A stretch of DNA of 11,254 bases from DAOTYX01 sp034434635 (GTDB taxonomy: Bacteria > Chloroflexota > Anaerolineae > B4-G1 > DUEL01). The position numbers and the translations under genes were made by a program. Shown here in pieces: positions 1 through 8,900 of this stretch. Below the pieces are notes generated by a model, which saw only the letters and a program-made list of their open reading frames with translations, did not search any database and was not told the DNA's origin. The stretch covers positions 1-11,254 of the forward strand of contig DAOTYX010000141.1 of the NCBI GenBank assembly GCA_034434635.1, given 5' to 3'. Position 1 is the first letter of the stretch. The number at the start of each line of letters is the position of its first letter.

Positions 1-3000
1 CAGGTGACGATCATCGCCGGCACCATCGTCTACGACGGCCTGCCTCAGGCCAGCCCGTTCACCGTAAGCGAACCGTCTCTGTTGACCGGCGTGACGCTGA
101 ACTACGTGGCGGACCCGCAGGGGGATGCGGAACCTGAGCGGCTGCGTGTGCGCGTCGCGGCGGATGCTTCCGCTCAGCAGGTGCTGGCCGAAGCGACGCA
201 GGAGGTCGCTGCTCCGGCTGGCACTCACGGAGCGGCAGTGTCCTTCTCACTGCCGGCAGCCTCCTTGGCGCCTGGTACCACCTACTACCTCGTCGTCGAG
301 TCACTGGACGGCGGGCCGGTGCAACTGTTCAGTTCCGTGCTGGCCGGCGAGCATTGGGACTGGGGGCCGCCGTTGCGGGTGGATGGCCATGACCCGTTCG
401 GCGGGATGTATCGCGGCCTCTCGACCAGTTCCGACGGCGCCCTGCAACTCTATCACGATGACACCGTCGAGAAGCGGGAGCAGTTGCTCGACTGGCTGGA
501 CGAGGCGGACTACATCATCATCGGCAGTAACCGTCTCTACGCCTCGATCCCGCGCCTGCCCACCCGCTACCCGTTGACCATCGCCTATTATCAGGCGCTG
601 TTCAGCGGCGAACTGGGCTTCGAATTGGTGGCTGACTTCACCTCGCCGATGGCGCTGGGACCGATCCAGTTCCCTGACCAGGAGGAGCCGTTCACCATCC
701 CGGAGGCGCCCTACGAGTACAGCCCCTTCCCGCTGCGTGTCCAACTGCCCCCAGCGGAGGAGGCCTTCAGCGTCTACGATCATCCGCGGGTGCTCATCTT
801 CCGCAAGACCGCTGCCTACTCGCGGGCGCGGGCGGAGGCGCTGCTGCCCGTCTCGCTGCTGGAGGGGGTGGAATGGGTGACGCCGCGGGATGTCACCTAC
901 GGCCGCCAGAGGCGGGACGCGATGCTGGACGAGGAGACCTGGGCCGAGCAGCGGGCCGGCGGCACCTGGTCGCAGATGTTCGACCGGCAGAGCCTGGTCA
1001 ACCGCTCCGGACTGGCGGCCGCGCTGGTCTGGTACCTGACGGCTGCCCTGCTGGGCTGGCTGGTCTTTCCCATCCTGTCTGTCGCGCTCTCCCGCCTGCG
1101 CGACCGCGGCTACGGCCTGGCGCGACCCGTGGGGCTGCTGGTGGTGGGCTACCTGACCTGGATCGCGGCCAGCCTTCACTTCCTGCCCAACACGCGCGCC
1201 ACCATCCTGCTGGTGTTCGCTGTGCTGGCGGTGACCGGCGGGATGACCGCCTGGTTGCGCCGCAAACCGCTGGGTGACTACTTGCGCGCCCACTGGCGGC
1301 TGCTGCTGGTTGAGGAGGGGCTGTTCCTGCTGCTGTTCGCCTTCTGGACGTGGGTCCGCTCGCTCAACCCCGACCTGTGGCACCCGGTCGTCGGCGGTGA
1401 GAAGCCGATGGACTTCGCCTACCTGAATGCGGTCATCCGCTCCACCTGGTTCCCGCCCTATGACCCCTGGCTGGCGGGGGGCTACCTCAACTACTACTAC
1501 TTCGGCTTCGTGCTGGTGGGGACGATGGCCAAACTCACTGCGATCATGCCTTCCGTGGCCTACAATCTGGCCATCGCTTTCTTCTTCGCGCTCACCGGCG
1601 GGACGGCCTTCACGGTGGCCTTCAACCTGTCGGATAGTGACAGTCACCCTCGGCGCGCCTGCGTCGCCGGTCTGCTGGCGGTGCTGTTCATGCTGGTGCT
1701 GGGCAATCTGGGAGAAGTGCGCGTGCTGCTGGTTGCCTTCCGCACCCTGGGCGGGCCGCTCCCCTTCGAGAGCACCATCCCAGGGCTGCCTCAACTGGCG
1801 CAGGCGGCGCGGGGACTGTGGCAGGTCATCCGCGGGGCATCGCTGCCCATCCGCCCGGAGACGCCGTATTGGGACCCCACGCGCATGCTGCCGTCGCCGG
1901 CCTTTGCTGAGTTCCCCGCCTTCACGTTTCTCTACGGCGACCCGCATGCGCACATGTTCGCCCTGCCCTACACGGTGGTCATGCTGGGGCTGGCGCTGAA
2001 CTGGACACGCGGACAACGCGGCGGCGCGCAACTGCTGTCGTTGCTTCTGGGGGCGCTGGTGGTCGGCAGCCTGTTCGCGGGCAACTCCTGGGACTATCCC
2101 ACGTATTTGTTGGTCGGCGTGGCTGGCCTGGCGCTGGGAGAGGTGGTCTCAGGTTACAAGGTTTCAGGTTTCAGGTTCGAACCTGCAACCTCCAACCTGA
2201 AACCTGAAACCCTGAGACCTGAAACCCACCCCCTCTTGTCCTGGCTATGGCAGAGCGCTCTTCTGGGTGGGCTGAGCATGTTGCTGTTCCGGCCCTACAT
2301 CCAGAACTACATCCCCGCTGTCAGCGGGTTGAGCCGCTGGAGCAGCGATCGCATCCCGCTGGACATCTACCTGCTGCTGATCGGCCAGTTCCTGTTCCCG
2401 CTGCTCACGCTGCTGATTGTCGAGGCGGGGCAGGTGGTGCGCCCGCTGTGGCGCGCGGAGGGATGGCCTTTTCGCGTCTCTCTGGCCCTTATCGCTGCCG
2501 GGCTCCTGTTCACCGCTGTGATCGTGGGACAGTACGTGCCCGCTGCTGCGGTGGCCATCCCGGTCTGCGCCGTGGCTCTGGCCTTGCTGTTCGAGAGGGA
2601 GGCCCCTGTCGAGCACCGCCTGGTGTGGTTCCTGCTGGCGTTGGCGCTGGGACTCACCCTGGCGGTCGAACTGGTGGCCGTGGGCGGCGACCGCATGAAC
2701 ACCGTCTTCAAGTTCTACTACCAGGTGTGGACCTTCCTGGCGCTGACCTCGGCGGCAGCGCTGGTCTGGCTATGGGAGCGGATGGAAGGCTGGCCGCAGG
2801 AGTGGCGGAGCGCCTGGCGGTGGGCGATGGGGGTACTGCTCTTCGTGATGGCTCTCTTCCCGGCGATGTCAATTCCGTCCAAGGTTCACGATCGTTTCAC
2901 CGATGCCACCGGCCAGACCCTGGACGGGATGGCCTACATGCGCTACAGTCGCACCGGAGACCCGCGCGGCGACGTGGACATTGGTCCGGACTACGCTGCC

Positions 3001-3396
3001 ATCGTCTGGTTGCAGGAGAACGTGGAGGGTTCACCGGTCATTATGGAGGGGTTGGGCGCCTATGAGTACCTGTGGGGCAGCCGCGTCTCCATCTACACCG
3101 GCCTGCCAGCGGTGGTGGGCTGGCGCTGGCATCAGGTGCAGCAGCGCATGGCCGGCGCCCCCGGGGTTGTCGAGCAGCGGCAGGCGGACGTGAACGAGTG
3201 CTACACGACGACCGACGCTGCTCGCGCCTGGGCCATCCTGCGCCAGTATGACGTGCGTTACGTCTATGTGGGTCCCTACGAGCGTCTCTACTACCCTGCC
3301 GAGGGGCTGGTCAAGTTCGACCAGATGGCCGCCGACGGCCTGCTGCGCGTGGTGTACGACGGCGGGGGAGTGCGCATCTACGAGCGGATGGAATAG
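1..3396 (+). CDS. Polytopic membrane protein, PMT-like C-terminal region fused to DUF2298 (Chlor_Arch_YYY); 5' partial
   Basis: The frame is open to the left edge (codon 1-3 is Gln). GTG at 4 has no ribosome site and no membrane segment after it, so the gene very probably begins upstream. Residues are numbered from that GTG. Residues 1-330 are soluble and beta-rich; the YDHPRVLIFRKT stretch near 260-270 resembles the C-terminal region of PMT/GT39-like glycosyltransferases. From about 336 to 957 there are some 16 hydrophobic helices carrying DUF2298 hallmarks: GGEKPMDFAYLN (464 on), GGYLNYYYFGF with Tyr497-499, the GDPHAH motif (Asp646, His648, His650) and GDRMNTVFKFYYQVW (895-909). The last 170 or so residues are again soluble. 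DUF2298 proteins are thought to be GT-C-like, so a lipid-linked sugar transferase in the cytoplasmic membrane is plausible but unproven. Residues 715-742 are encoded by a repeat element. The gene ends with TAG inside a hairpin shared with the convergent operon. Confidence 0.85.
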   Translation, partial: QVTIIAGTIVYDGLPQASPFTVSEPSLLTGVTLNYVADPQGDAEPERLRVRVAADASAQQVLAEATQEVAAPAGTHGAAVSFSLPAASLAPGTTYYLVVESLDGGPVQLFSSVLAGEHWDWGPPLRVDGHDPFGGMYRGLSTSSDGALQLYHDDTVEKREQLLDWLDEADYIIIGSNRLYASIPRLPTRYPLTIAYYQALFSGELGFELVADFTSPMALGPIQFPDQEEPFTIPEAPYEYSPFPLRVQLPPAEEAFSVYDHPRVLIFRKTAAYSRARAEALLPVSLLEGVEWVTPRDVTYGRQRRDAMLDEETWAEQRAGGTWSQMFDRQSLVNRSGLAAALVWYLTAALLGWLVFPILSVALSRLRDRGYGLARPVGLLVVGYLTWIAASLHFLPNTRATILLVFAVLAVTGGMTAWLRRKPLGDYLRAHWRLLLVEEGLFLLLFAFWTWVRSLNPDLWHPVVGGEKPMDFAYLNAVIRSTWFPPYDPWLAGGYLNYYYFGFVLVGTMAKLTAIMPSVAYNLAIAFFFALTGGTAFTVAFNLSDSDSHPRRACVAGLLAVLFMLVLGNLGEVRVLLVAFRTLGGPLPFESTIPGLPQLAQAARGLWQVIRGASLPIRPETPYWDPTRMLPSPAFAEFPAFTFLYGDPHAHMFALPYTVVMLGLALNWTRGQRGGAQLLSLLLGALVVGSLFAGNSWDYPTYLLVGVAGLALGEVVSGYKVSGFRFEPATSNLKPETLRPETHPLLSWLWQSALLGGLSMLLFRPYIQNYIPAVSGLSRWSSDRIPLDIYLLLIGQFLFPLLTLLIVEAGQVVRPLWRAEGWPFRVSLALIAAGLLFTAVIVGQYVPAAAVAIPVCAVALALLFEREAPVEHRLVWFLLALALGLTLAVELVAVGGDRMNTVFKFYYQVWTFLALTSAAALVWLWERMEGWPQEWRSAWRWAMGVLLFVMALFPAMSIPSKVHDRFTDATGQTLDGMAYMRYSRTGDPRGDVDIGPDYAAIVWLQENVEGSPVIMEGLGAYEYLWGSRVSIYTGLPAVVGWRWHQVQQRMAGAPGVVEQRQADVNECYTTTDAARAWAILRQYDVRYVYVGPYERLYYPAEGLVKFDQMAADGLLRVVYDGGGVRIYERME
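2145..2226. repeat. Palindromic heptamer-repeat element inside the DUF2298 gene
   Basis: The element is built of heptamers. The left half repeats GGTTTCA and the right half repeats ACCTGAA, the same heptamer inverted and permuted. Positions 2160-2177 are an exact reverse complement of 2194-2211 (18 bp). An outer 8-bp pair (2145-2152 with 2212-2219) extends the stem after a 7-nt bulge. A 14-bp perfect palindrome, CAGGTTCGAACCTG, spans 2172-2185. The element stays in frame and encodes about 28 polar residues between two membrane helices. Its base composition is poorer in GC than the flanking gene. Confidence 0.85.
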
Positions 3397-3427
3397 GGGC
3401 GGAGCATCATGCGAGGCTCCGCCTCTA
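3394..3427. terminator. Hairpin spanning both convergent stop codons, possible bidirectional terminator
   Basis: Positions 3394-3405 pair with 3416-3427 over 12 bp, with one G-T pair at 3397/3424, around a 10-nt loop. The left arm starts with the TAG stop of the rightward gene. The right arm ends with CTA, the TAG stop of the leftward gene read on the other strand. Neither side is followed by a T tract, so it is not a classic intrinsic terminator. It may act with Rho, protect 3' ends, or block read-through between convergent genes. Confidence 0.55.
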
Positions 3428-4627
3428 CTTCTCCATGGCCGCCAGGGCGGTGTAGGCCGGGCGGAGCCGTGTCTCCGGCCAGCCGGGCTCGGTGATCGCC
3501 CACCAGTACTGCTCGTCCTCGCTGGTCCAGAACGGATTGGCCAGTGTCAGCACGAACATGGGCCCGATCCACGGCCGCCAGTGTTCCCGCGCATAGCGGA
3601 ACGCCCGCACCAGGTAATCGGCTTTCTGCTCCTCGGTCACCGCGAACCAGGCGTAGTCGGCGTTGTGCGGGTCGCTGGTCCAGCCCATCTCCAGGATCGC
3701 CACCTGCTTGTCGGCGTCCCCGTAGCGCACCATGACCGCGCGCATGTCCTCGACGTGACGGAAGCAGAAGAAGCGCTGGCCGCCGTAGTAGGGGTTCGTG
3801 GCCGCCTCGGCGGGCGAGAGTTCCGGCGGAGCGCGGTACCCGGGAGCATGAAGGCCCAGCAGGTCGAAGTAGGGAGCCGCCCCGGCCTCGTATAGCGCGG
3901 TCAGATAGATGACGTCGGGCACGGCCTCCGGCAGGCCCGTGCCGGTGGGGGCCAGTCCGGCGGAGATGACCAACACGTCGGGGTCGGCCTGCTTGATCGC
4001 CAGGTAGCAGGCCCGCAGCAGCCGGACGTACCCCTCGGCGTTCGGCGGCTGTCCGCCCCACTCCCGCGCCAGGTTCGGTTCGTTCCACACCTGATAGGCG
4101 CGCACCTGACCGCGGTAGCGGGCCGCGACCGCGCCGCAGAAATGGGCGAACTCCTCCGGCTCCACCGGCACCGTCGGGTCCGCTGATGGCTCGACCCAGT
4201 CCGGCAGGGGCAGGCCGTTCAGCCGCAACAGCACGTTCAGGCCGCGCGCGCGCGCCTGCTCGACGATAAAGTCCACCTTCGGCCAGTCGAAGCGGTCACG
4301 GCGGATGCCCTCCAGGTCGCGCCAGGCGATGGATTGCTTCACCCAGGTGAAACCGGCGTCGGCGATGAGCGACAGGTCCCGCTCGGCGATGTTCCAGTCC
4401 CACCACAGGAAGGCCTGCATGCCGTAGTCGGGCGAGGCCAGCCGGGCGCGCGGCCAGGGAGTGGGGGATGGGGTAGGGGAAGAGGCCGGCTGCGGGGGCG
4501 CGGGGTGCGGGAGGAGAGCCGCAGCGCTGAGGAGCAGCGCCAGGAGCAACGTCGCCGCCTGCCCTGGCTGGGGCCAGCGCCTCACTGTAGACCGGGAGGG
4601 GGGGCTTTGTTCTCCCTCCTCCGTCAT
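3425..4627 (-). CDS. Membrane-anchored glycoside hydrolase-like protein (GH39/GH5-type barrel), third gene of operon
   Basis: This is a predicted 400-aa surface protein. A short charged N-terminus is followed by a hydrophobic segment (about 24-40), which is a signal peptide or anchor, then a Pro/Ser/Thr linker (about 40-60). A (beta/alpha)8 hydrolase-like domain fills the rest. The motif VWNEPN places the likely acid/base at Glu183. The motif AILEMGWTS places the likely nucleophile at Glu313. These are the two-Glu hallmarks of retaining clan-A hydrolases. The shared motifs VISAGLAPTG and LGLHAPGY also occur, modified, in the two genes upstream. The chosen ATG at 4627 lies 2 bp after the previous stop with GGAG about 11 nt upstream. 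A longer in-frame start at 4786 would lie inside the preceding gene and encode Arg/Pro-rich shadow sequence. The substrate and exact GH family cannot be read; a xylosidase, glucosidase or glycan-binding relative are alternatives. Confidence 0.82.
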   Translation of the reverse strand: MTEEGEQSPPSRSTVRRWPQPGQAATLLLALLLSAAALLPHPAPPQPASSPTPSPTPWPRARLASPDYGMQAFLWWDWNIAERDLSLIADAGFTWVKQSIAWRDLEGIRRDRFDWPKVDFIVEQARARGLNVLLRLNGLPLPDWVEPSADPTVPVEPEEFAHFCGAVAARYRGQVRAYQVWNEPNLAREWGGQPPNAEGYVRLLRACYLAIKQADPDVLVISAGLAPTGTGLPEAVPDVIYLTALYEAGAAPYFDLLGLHAPGYRAPPELSPAEAATNPYYGGQRFFCFRHVEDMRAVMVRYGDADKQVAILEMGWTSDPHNADYAWFAVTEEQKADYLVRAFRYAREHWRPWIGPMFVLTLANPFWTSEDEQYWWAITEPGWPETRLRPAYTALAAMEK

Positions 4628-4629
4628 CC

Positions 4630-5916
4630 TCACGGCTTCTCCATCGCCTGGATCGCCCCGAACGCCGGGCGTCCGACCCCGTTGTAGTCCACCAGGCTGT
4701 AGGGGGCGTTGGGGTCGGTGGGGACGCGCGGCCCGGTGTTGGCGTAGTTGAGGTTCCAGAGGAAGGCCAGGCGCACGAAGCCCCACTGGCGCATCAACTG
4801 GAAGGCCTGGACATCATACTGCGCCTGTTCCTCCAGAGTGTTGTCCTGGGCGAATTCGAAGCCCGTTGGATAACCGCCCAGTCCCTCCGAGGAGGCCCAG
4901 CCGAACTCGGTGACGCACAGCGGCCTGGACCCCTGCACCGCATCGCGGTAGAACTCCAGCGTGCTGCGGAAGGACCAGGAGATGTCAGGGTTGTCCCAGA
5001 AGCCGCGGAAGATCGCCGTGTCGTCGGTGTAGGGATCGTTCCAGCGCACGTCGGGGGGGATGTTGTAGCCGTTGTGGTGCACGCCGACGCAGTCGCAGTA
5101 ACTTGTGAAGCCGTTGGCGACCATGGCCTGGAGGTAGTCCCGATCGTTCATGTAGATGATGCGCGACGGGTTGGCGGGGTCGGTGGCCGTGGCGCCGACC
5201 GGCGACAGCGCGCCGCTGATGACGATGATGTTGGGGTCGCGTGCCTTGATGACCTGGTAGGCGATGCGCAGCATCTCCACATAGCGGGCGGCGTTCACCC
5301 CCTCGGCGGTGTCCCACTCACGGTCCAGGTTCTGCTCGTTCCACACCTCGATGGCGTGGATGCGCCCCCGGTAGCGGTCCACCAGTTCTCCCAGGAAGTT
5401 GCCGAAGAGCGCCAGGTCATCCGGCGGGCCGGCTTCCGGGTTGCTGTCGGTGTAGGTGCGGCTCCAGTCCGGCGCGCCGACGACGCTGAGCATCACGTGC
5501 AGTCCTTGCTGGCTGGCCGCTTCCACTACCGCGTCGTAGCCGCTCCAGTCCATCTGCCCGGGCGCGGTGGAGAAGTCGTCCCAGCGCACCTGCTGCTTCA
5601 CCCAGCCCAGCCCCAGGCTGTGTACCTGGCCCATGGTGAACTCCGGCAGCGGCAGGGCGTCGGCGGCGATGCCATAGCCGAAGGTCTCCACGGTCGCGGG
5701 TGGGGCGCTCTGTGGGGTGGGGGTGTTCAACGGGATCAGCCCGCCCTGCGGGGTCGGTGTTGCCGACGGCAGGGCGTGTGGGGCCTCGCCGCCGGATGGG
5801 CGCAGGAAGCCCCACCAGATGCAGGTCAGGCCGGCGATGATCAGCAGCAGCCATGCGCCGATGGCCAGGCCGAACGGCACCCGCCCTCGTTGGGCACTAC
5901 GTGAAGGGTCGGACAT
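4630..5916 (-). CDS. Membrane-anchored glycoside hydrolase-like protein, second gene of operon
   Basis: This is a predicted 428-aa protein. A basic N-terminus leads into a transmembrane anchor (about 16-37) and a Pro/Thr-rich linker with two TPTPQ units (about 45-75). The rest is a clan-A hydrolase-like barrel. The acid/base motif reads VWNEQN (Glu194, then Gln195 instead of the usual Pro). The predicted nucleophile is Glu337 in VTEFGWASSEG. VGVHHNGY matches the His-containing motif of the neighbours. The C-terminus, RPAFGAIQAMEKP, closely resembles that of the downstream protein (RPAYTALAAMEK), supporting duplication. The start is fixed by GGAGG at 5923-5927, 6 nt before ATG 5916. An upstream in-frame GTG at 5934 would leave that site inside the coding sequence. 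It lies 30 bp after the first gene and 2 bp before the third, so they are probably cotranscribed. Activity and substrate are unknown. Confidence 0.83.
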   Translation of the reverse strand: MSDPSRSAQRGRVPFGLAIGAWLLLIIAGLTCIWWGFLRPSGGEAPHALPSATPTPQGGLIPLNTPTPQSAPPATVETFGYGIAADALPLPEFTMGQVHSLGLGWVKQQVRWDDFSTAPGQMDWSGYDAVVEAASQQGLHVMLSVVGAPDWSRTYTDSNPEAGPPDDLALFGNFLGELVDRYRGRIHAIEVWNEQNLDREWDTAEGVNAARYVEMLRIAYQVIKARDPNIIVISGALSPVGATATDPANPSRIIYMNDRDYLQAMVANGFTSYCDCVGVHHNGYNIPPDVRWNDPYTDDTAIFRGFWDNPDISWSFRSTLEFYRDAVQGSRPLCVTEFGWASSEGLGGYPTGFEFAQDNTLEEQAQYDVQAFQLMRQWGFVRLAFLWNLNYANTGPRVPTDPNAPYSLVDYNGVGRPAFGAIQAMEKP

Positions 5917-5922
5917 GCTTTT

Positions 5923-5927
5923 CCTCC
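5923..5927 (-). promoter_or_regulatory. Ribosome binding site fixing the start at 5916
   Basis: On the minus strand GGAGG lies 6 nt before ATG 5916. This near-ideal spacing decides between that ATG and the in-frame GTG at 5934, which lies upstream of the site and would make it coding. Confidence 0.75.
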
Positions 5928-5946
5928 ATGCCACCTCTCAGCGTCC

Positions 5947-8900
5947 CTACCGCGTCCCCAGCAGCGCGTGCAGGGTGTCGCAGGCCGGGCAGATGCCGCC
6001 GGGGCGGATGATGGCGTAGCCGTCCTGCGGGTCGTAGCCGGCGCGGACGAAGTCAATGTTCCAGACGATGATGCAGCGCACGGTCCCGGTGCTGGCCCCC
6101 AGGCTGGCCGCTTCGGCCAGCCAGGCTGCCTGCTGGGCGTTGTTGGTGCCGCGCGCCCAGGCGAACTGGTCGGAGAAGGTGGGTACACCCTCCTGGGAGG
6201 CGTAGCCCATCTCGGTGTAGAACAGCTGGCGCGTGCCGCGGAAGATGTTGTAGTACAGTTGAGTCTGGGGCATGAAGTACCAGGAATGGTGGCCGCCACC
6301 GTTGTCGCCAGGATGGCCGCTGGTGGCCGAAGGAGATGTGGCGCCGGCGTTGTGGTGCGCGCCGATGTAGTCCATGCAGTTGGCCGCACCGGCGTTGTAC
6401 AGCCCCTCCAGCCAGGGTTGATCGTCGCAGCCATTGGGGCTGCAGCCGCCGAACCAGCCGGTGGGAGCCGGAGCAGCGCTGATGACCGCCGTGCCGGGGT
6501 TGGCGGCCTTGATAGCGGCGTAGGAGGCGCACAGCAACCGCGTGTAGGCCGCCGGGTCAATGGAGCCGATCTGCCACTCGCGGTCAATGTTCGGCTCGTT
6601 CCAGACCTCGATGGCGTCGGCGCCAGCGGAGGCCAGGCTGGCTACCCAGGAGGCGAAGTTCTGCTCGAAGCCCGGCTGGGTGACCATGCTGGGGCTGCCC
6701 AGGGCGCTCAACTGGATCTTGAAGCCCCGGCTGTGGGCGGCAGCGACGATGCTGGGGGCGCTGCTGTCGGGGTAGCGGATCTGCACTTTGGCCCAGGTCA
6801 TCCCGGCGTAGTGCATCAGGTCGGCGTAGGGCAGGCTGAGGTCGCGCACGTGGCCGCCCAGTTCAAAGGAGCCGCCGCTCACGGGGGCCGGGGCAGGTGG
6901 AGGCGCGGCCGCCGCTTCGCCGGCCCGGATCATCACCGTCACCTCGCTCCCGCGGATGTCGCCGCCACCGGCACGCAATACCCAGCGACCGGTGAAGGTG
7001 CCGTCCTCCGCTGGCGCGGTCAGGGTGACGCTGATGTCCACCGTCTGCCCGATCTCCACCTCGCCGACGGCGACGGTCGCTGGCCCGCCCATCTGTGCGC
7101 CACTGACGAAGGCCAGCACCGTGTCCTCCGGCCAGGGGCAGGAGCCGTTGTTGCGCAGCCGCCACGTCTTGACGAACGTCTCGCCGTTCTCGAAGTGCGT
7201 GCCGTCCGGCACGGTGACATCGGTGACGAAGGCGGCAGACAGGCAAGTGTTGGTGGCGGTGGTCACCGTGGTCGCCTCGCGGGGCTGGCTGGTGGCGGCC
7301 GGAGGTGCCTCGACGGTCACGCTCACCGCCCCGCGGCTCACGCCGGCGATGGAGGCTGAGATGGTGTAAGTACCGGTGACCGTGGGGGCCGTCCAGTGGA
7401 AGTCCGGCTGGCTCAGGGTCACGGTCTGCTGGTGGGTAGACGCGCCCGGCCCGGTGACTGTCCAGACGACCTCCAGCGAGGTGGACGGGGGGGTGCTGGC
7501 GGCGACGCGGTAGGCCTCCACCGCCTGCAGCGTGCCGGTCATGTTGCCGCTGTCCAGCAGGTCCTCCACCACCGCGCCGCCCAGGTGGTAGCGCAGCGCC
7601 CAGTCCAGGCGACGGGCCAGGAAGGCGGGCGTGCCCAGCCAGACGGTGCGGGTGGTGGTAGGCGTCGTCTGGTAGGCGATGGCGTAGGTGCCAGCGGCGG
7701 TTTCGGGAATGATGCTGGTCACCTGGTGGCCGGCCAGGGTGAAGATGACCTCCTGGCCGGGCTGCAGGCGACGCTGGCCGTCGGGGGCCTGCACCTGGCC
7801 GAAGGGGGCCAGGGCTTCCTCCAACCCCACCCGGCGGATTCCATCTGGCCCGCTATCGGTGCTCAGGGAGGAGACGACGGCTCGCAGGCGGTAGCGGTTG
7901 ACCTGACCCACGGCCCACTGCAACAACGAGGCCACCGCGCCGCCATCGGTGTAGGCGGCCGGGTCGTCGGGGAAGGGCACCAGCAGCGCATCGGCGCTGG
8001 CGCCCAGCGCCGCCCAGTCGTACCCGCCGCTCTGCCAGCCGTCGTCTGTCTGCTCCGGCGCTGGCACCCGCACCTCGAGGCGCAGGTCACGCTCATGCAG
8101 GGCCGCCGCCAGCGCGGAGACAAAGGAGGAGAAAGCGTCCCGTTGTTCGGGGAGCACCCCCTGGTAGTCCAGGGCGATGCCTGCGGCGCCATTGGCTGTG
8201 GCCTGGGCGACGATGTTCTGGATGTGGGTCTCCTGGATGGTGGTGCTCGCCAGCAGGTCGCTCAGCAGTTCCACGCCGACGGGGGTGTTGTCGCGGTAGT
8301 TGCGCAGCAACAACAGCGGTTCCGGTCCGCTGACGGTCGTGGTGGTCACCCGACCCAGCACCGCGCCGTCGGTGCCCAGGTAGAGGCCGGGCAGGAGCAC
8401 CTCATTGAGCAGGTCAGCGGTCTGCCCGCTCACCGTGGCGGTCGTCACCGTGCCGATGGCCGGGACGACGGCGCTGGTCTGCATCACGACGACGGAGGAG
8501 GGCAGCGCGGCGACGCGGCCGGAGAGGGTCTCCTGCACCGGGTCCATCGTCCCGCCGACCCAGGACCACTCCTCGCCGTCCCAGGTGTACAGGTCGAGCG
8601 TCTCCCACGGCTCGGCGTCGTTGGGGATGACGACGGTGAGCGTGGCCGGCCCGCGGGTGCGCGAACGGACGTCAATCTGGTAGTAGGGGCTTTTGACCTG
8701 GAGCACCTGAGGCAGCGCCTCGACCGCCGCGCGCGGGCCAGCGACGCCCTCCAGGAAGTCAATCATCGGCACGGAGCCCAACTTCAGGCGCAGACTGACG
8801 TTGTCCTCGGGGCTAACCGAGACGGTGAGCCCGTCGGGGTGGGAGGTGGAGGGGTTTTCGGCGTTGAGGCGGACGTAGCCGGTCAGCCCCAGGCGCTGCA

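Noticed and set aside
301..2031. A 576-codon open frame on the minus strand opposite the DUF2298 gene
   Set aside because: It is antisense to a well-supported gene, rich in Gln, Arg, His and Gly, has no domain, and is expected in high-GC DNA.
4628..4786. N-terminal extension of the third operon gene to 4786
   Set aside because: It overlaps the conserved C-terminus of the preceding gene, encodes Arg/Pro-rich shadow sequence, and would bury the signal anchor.
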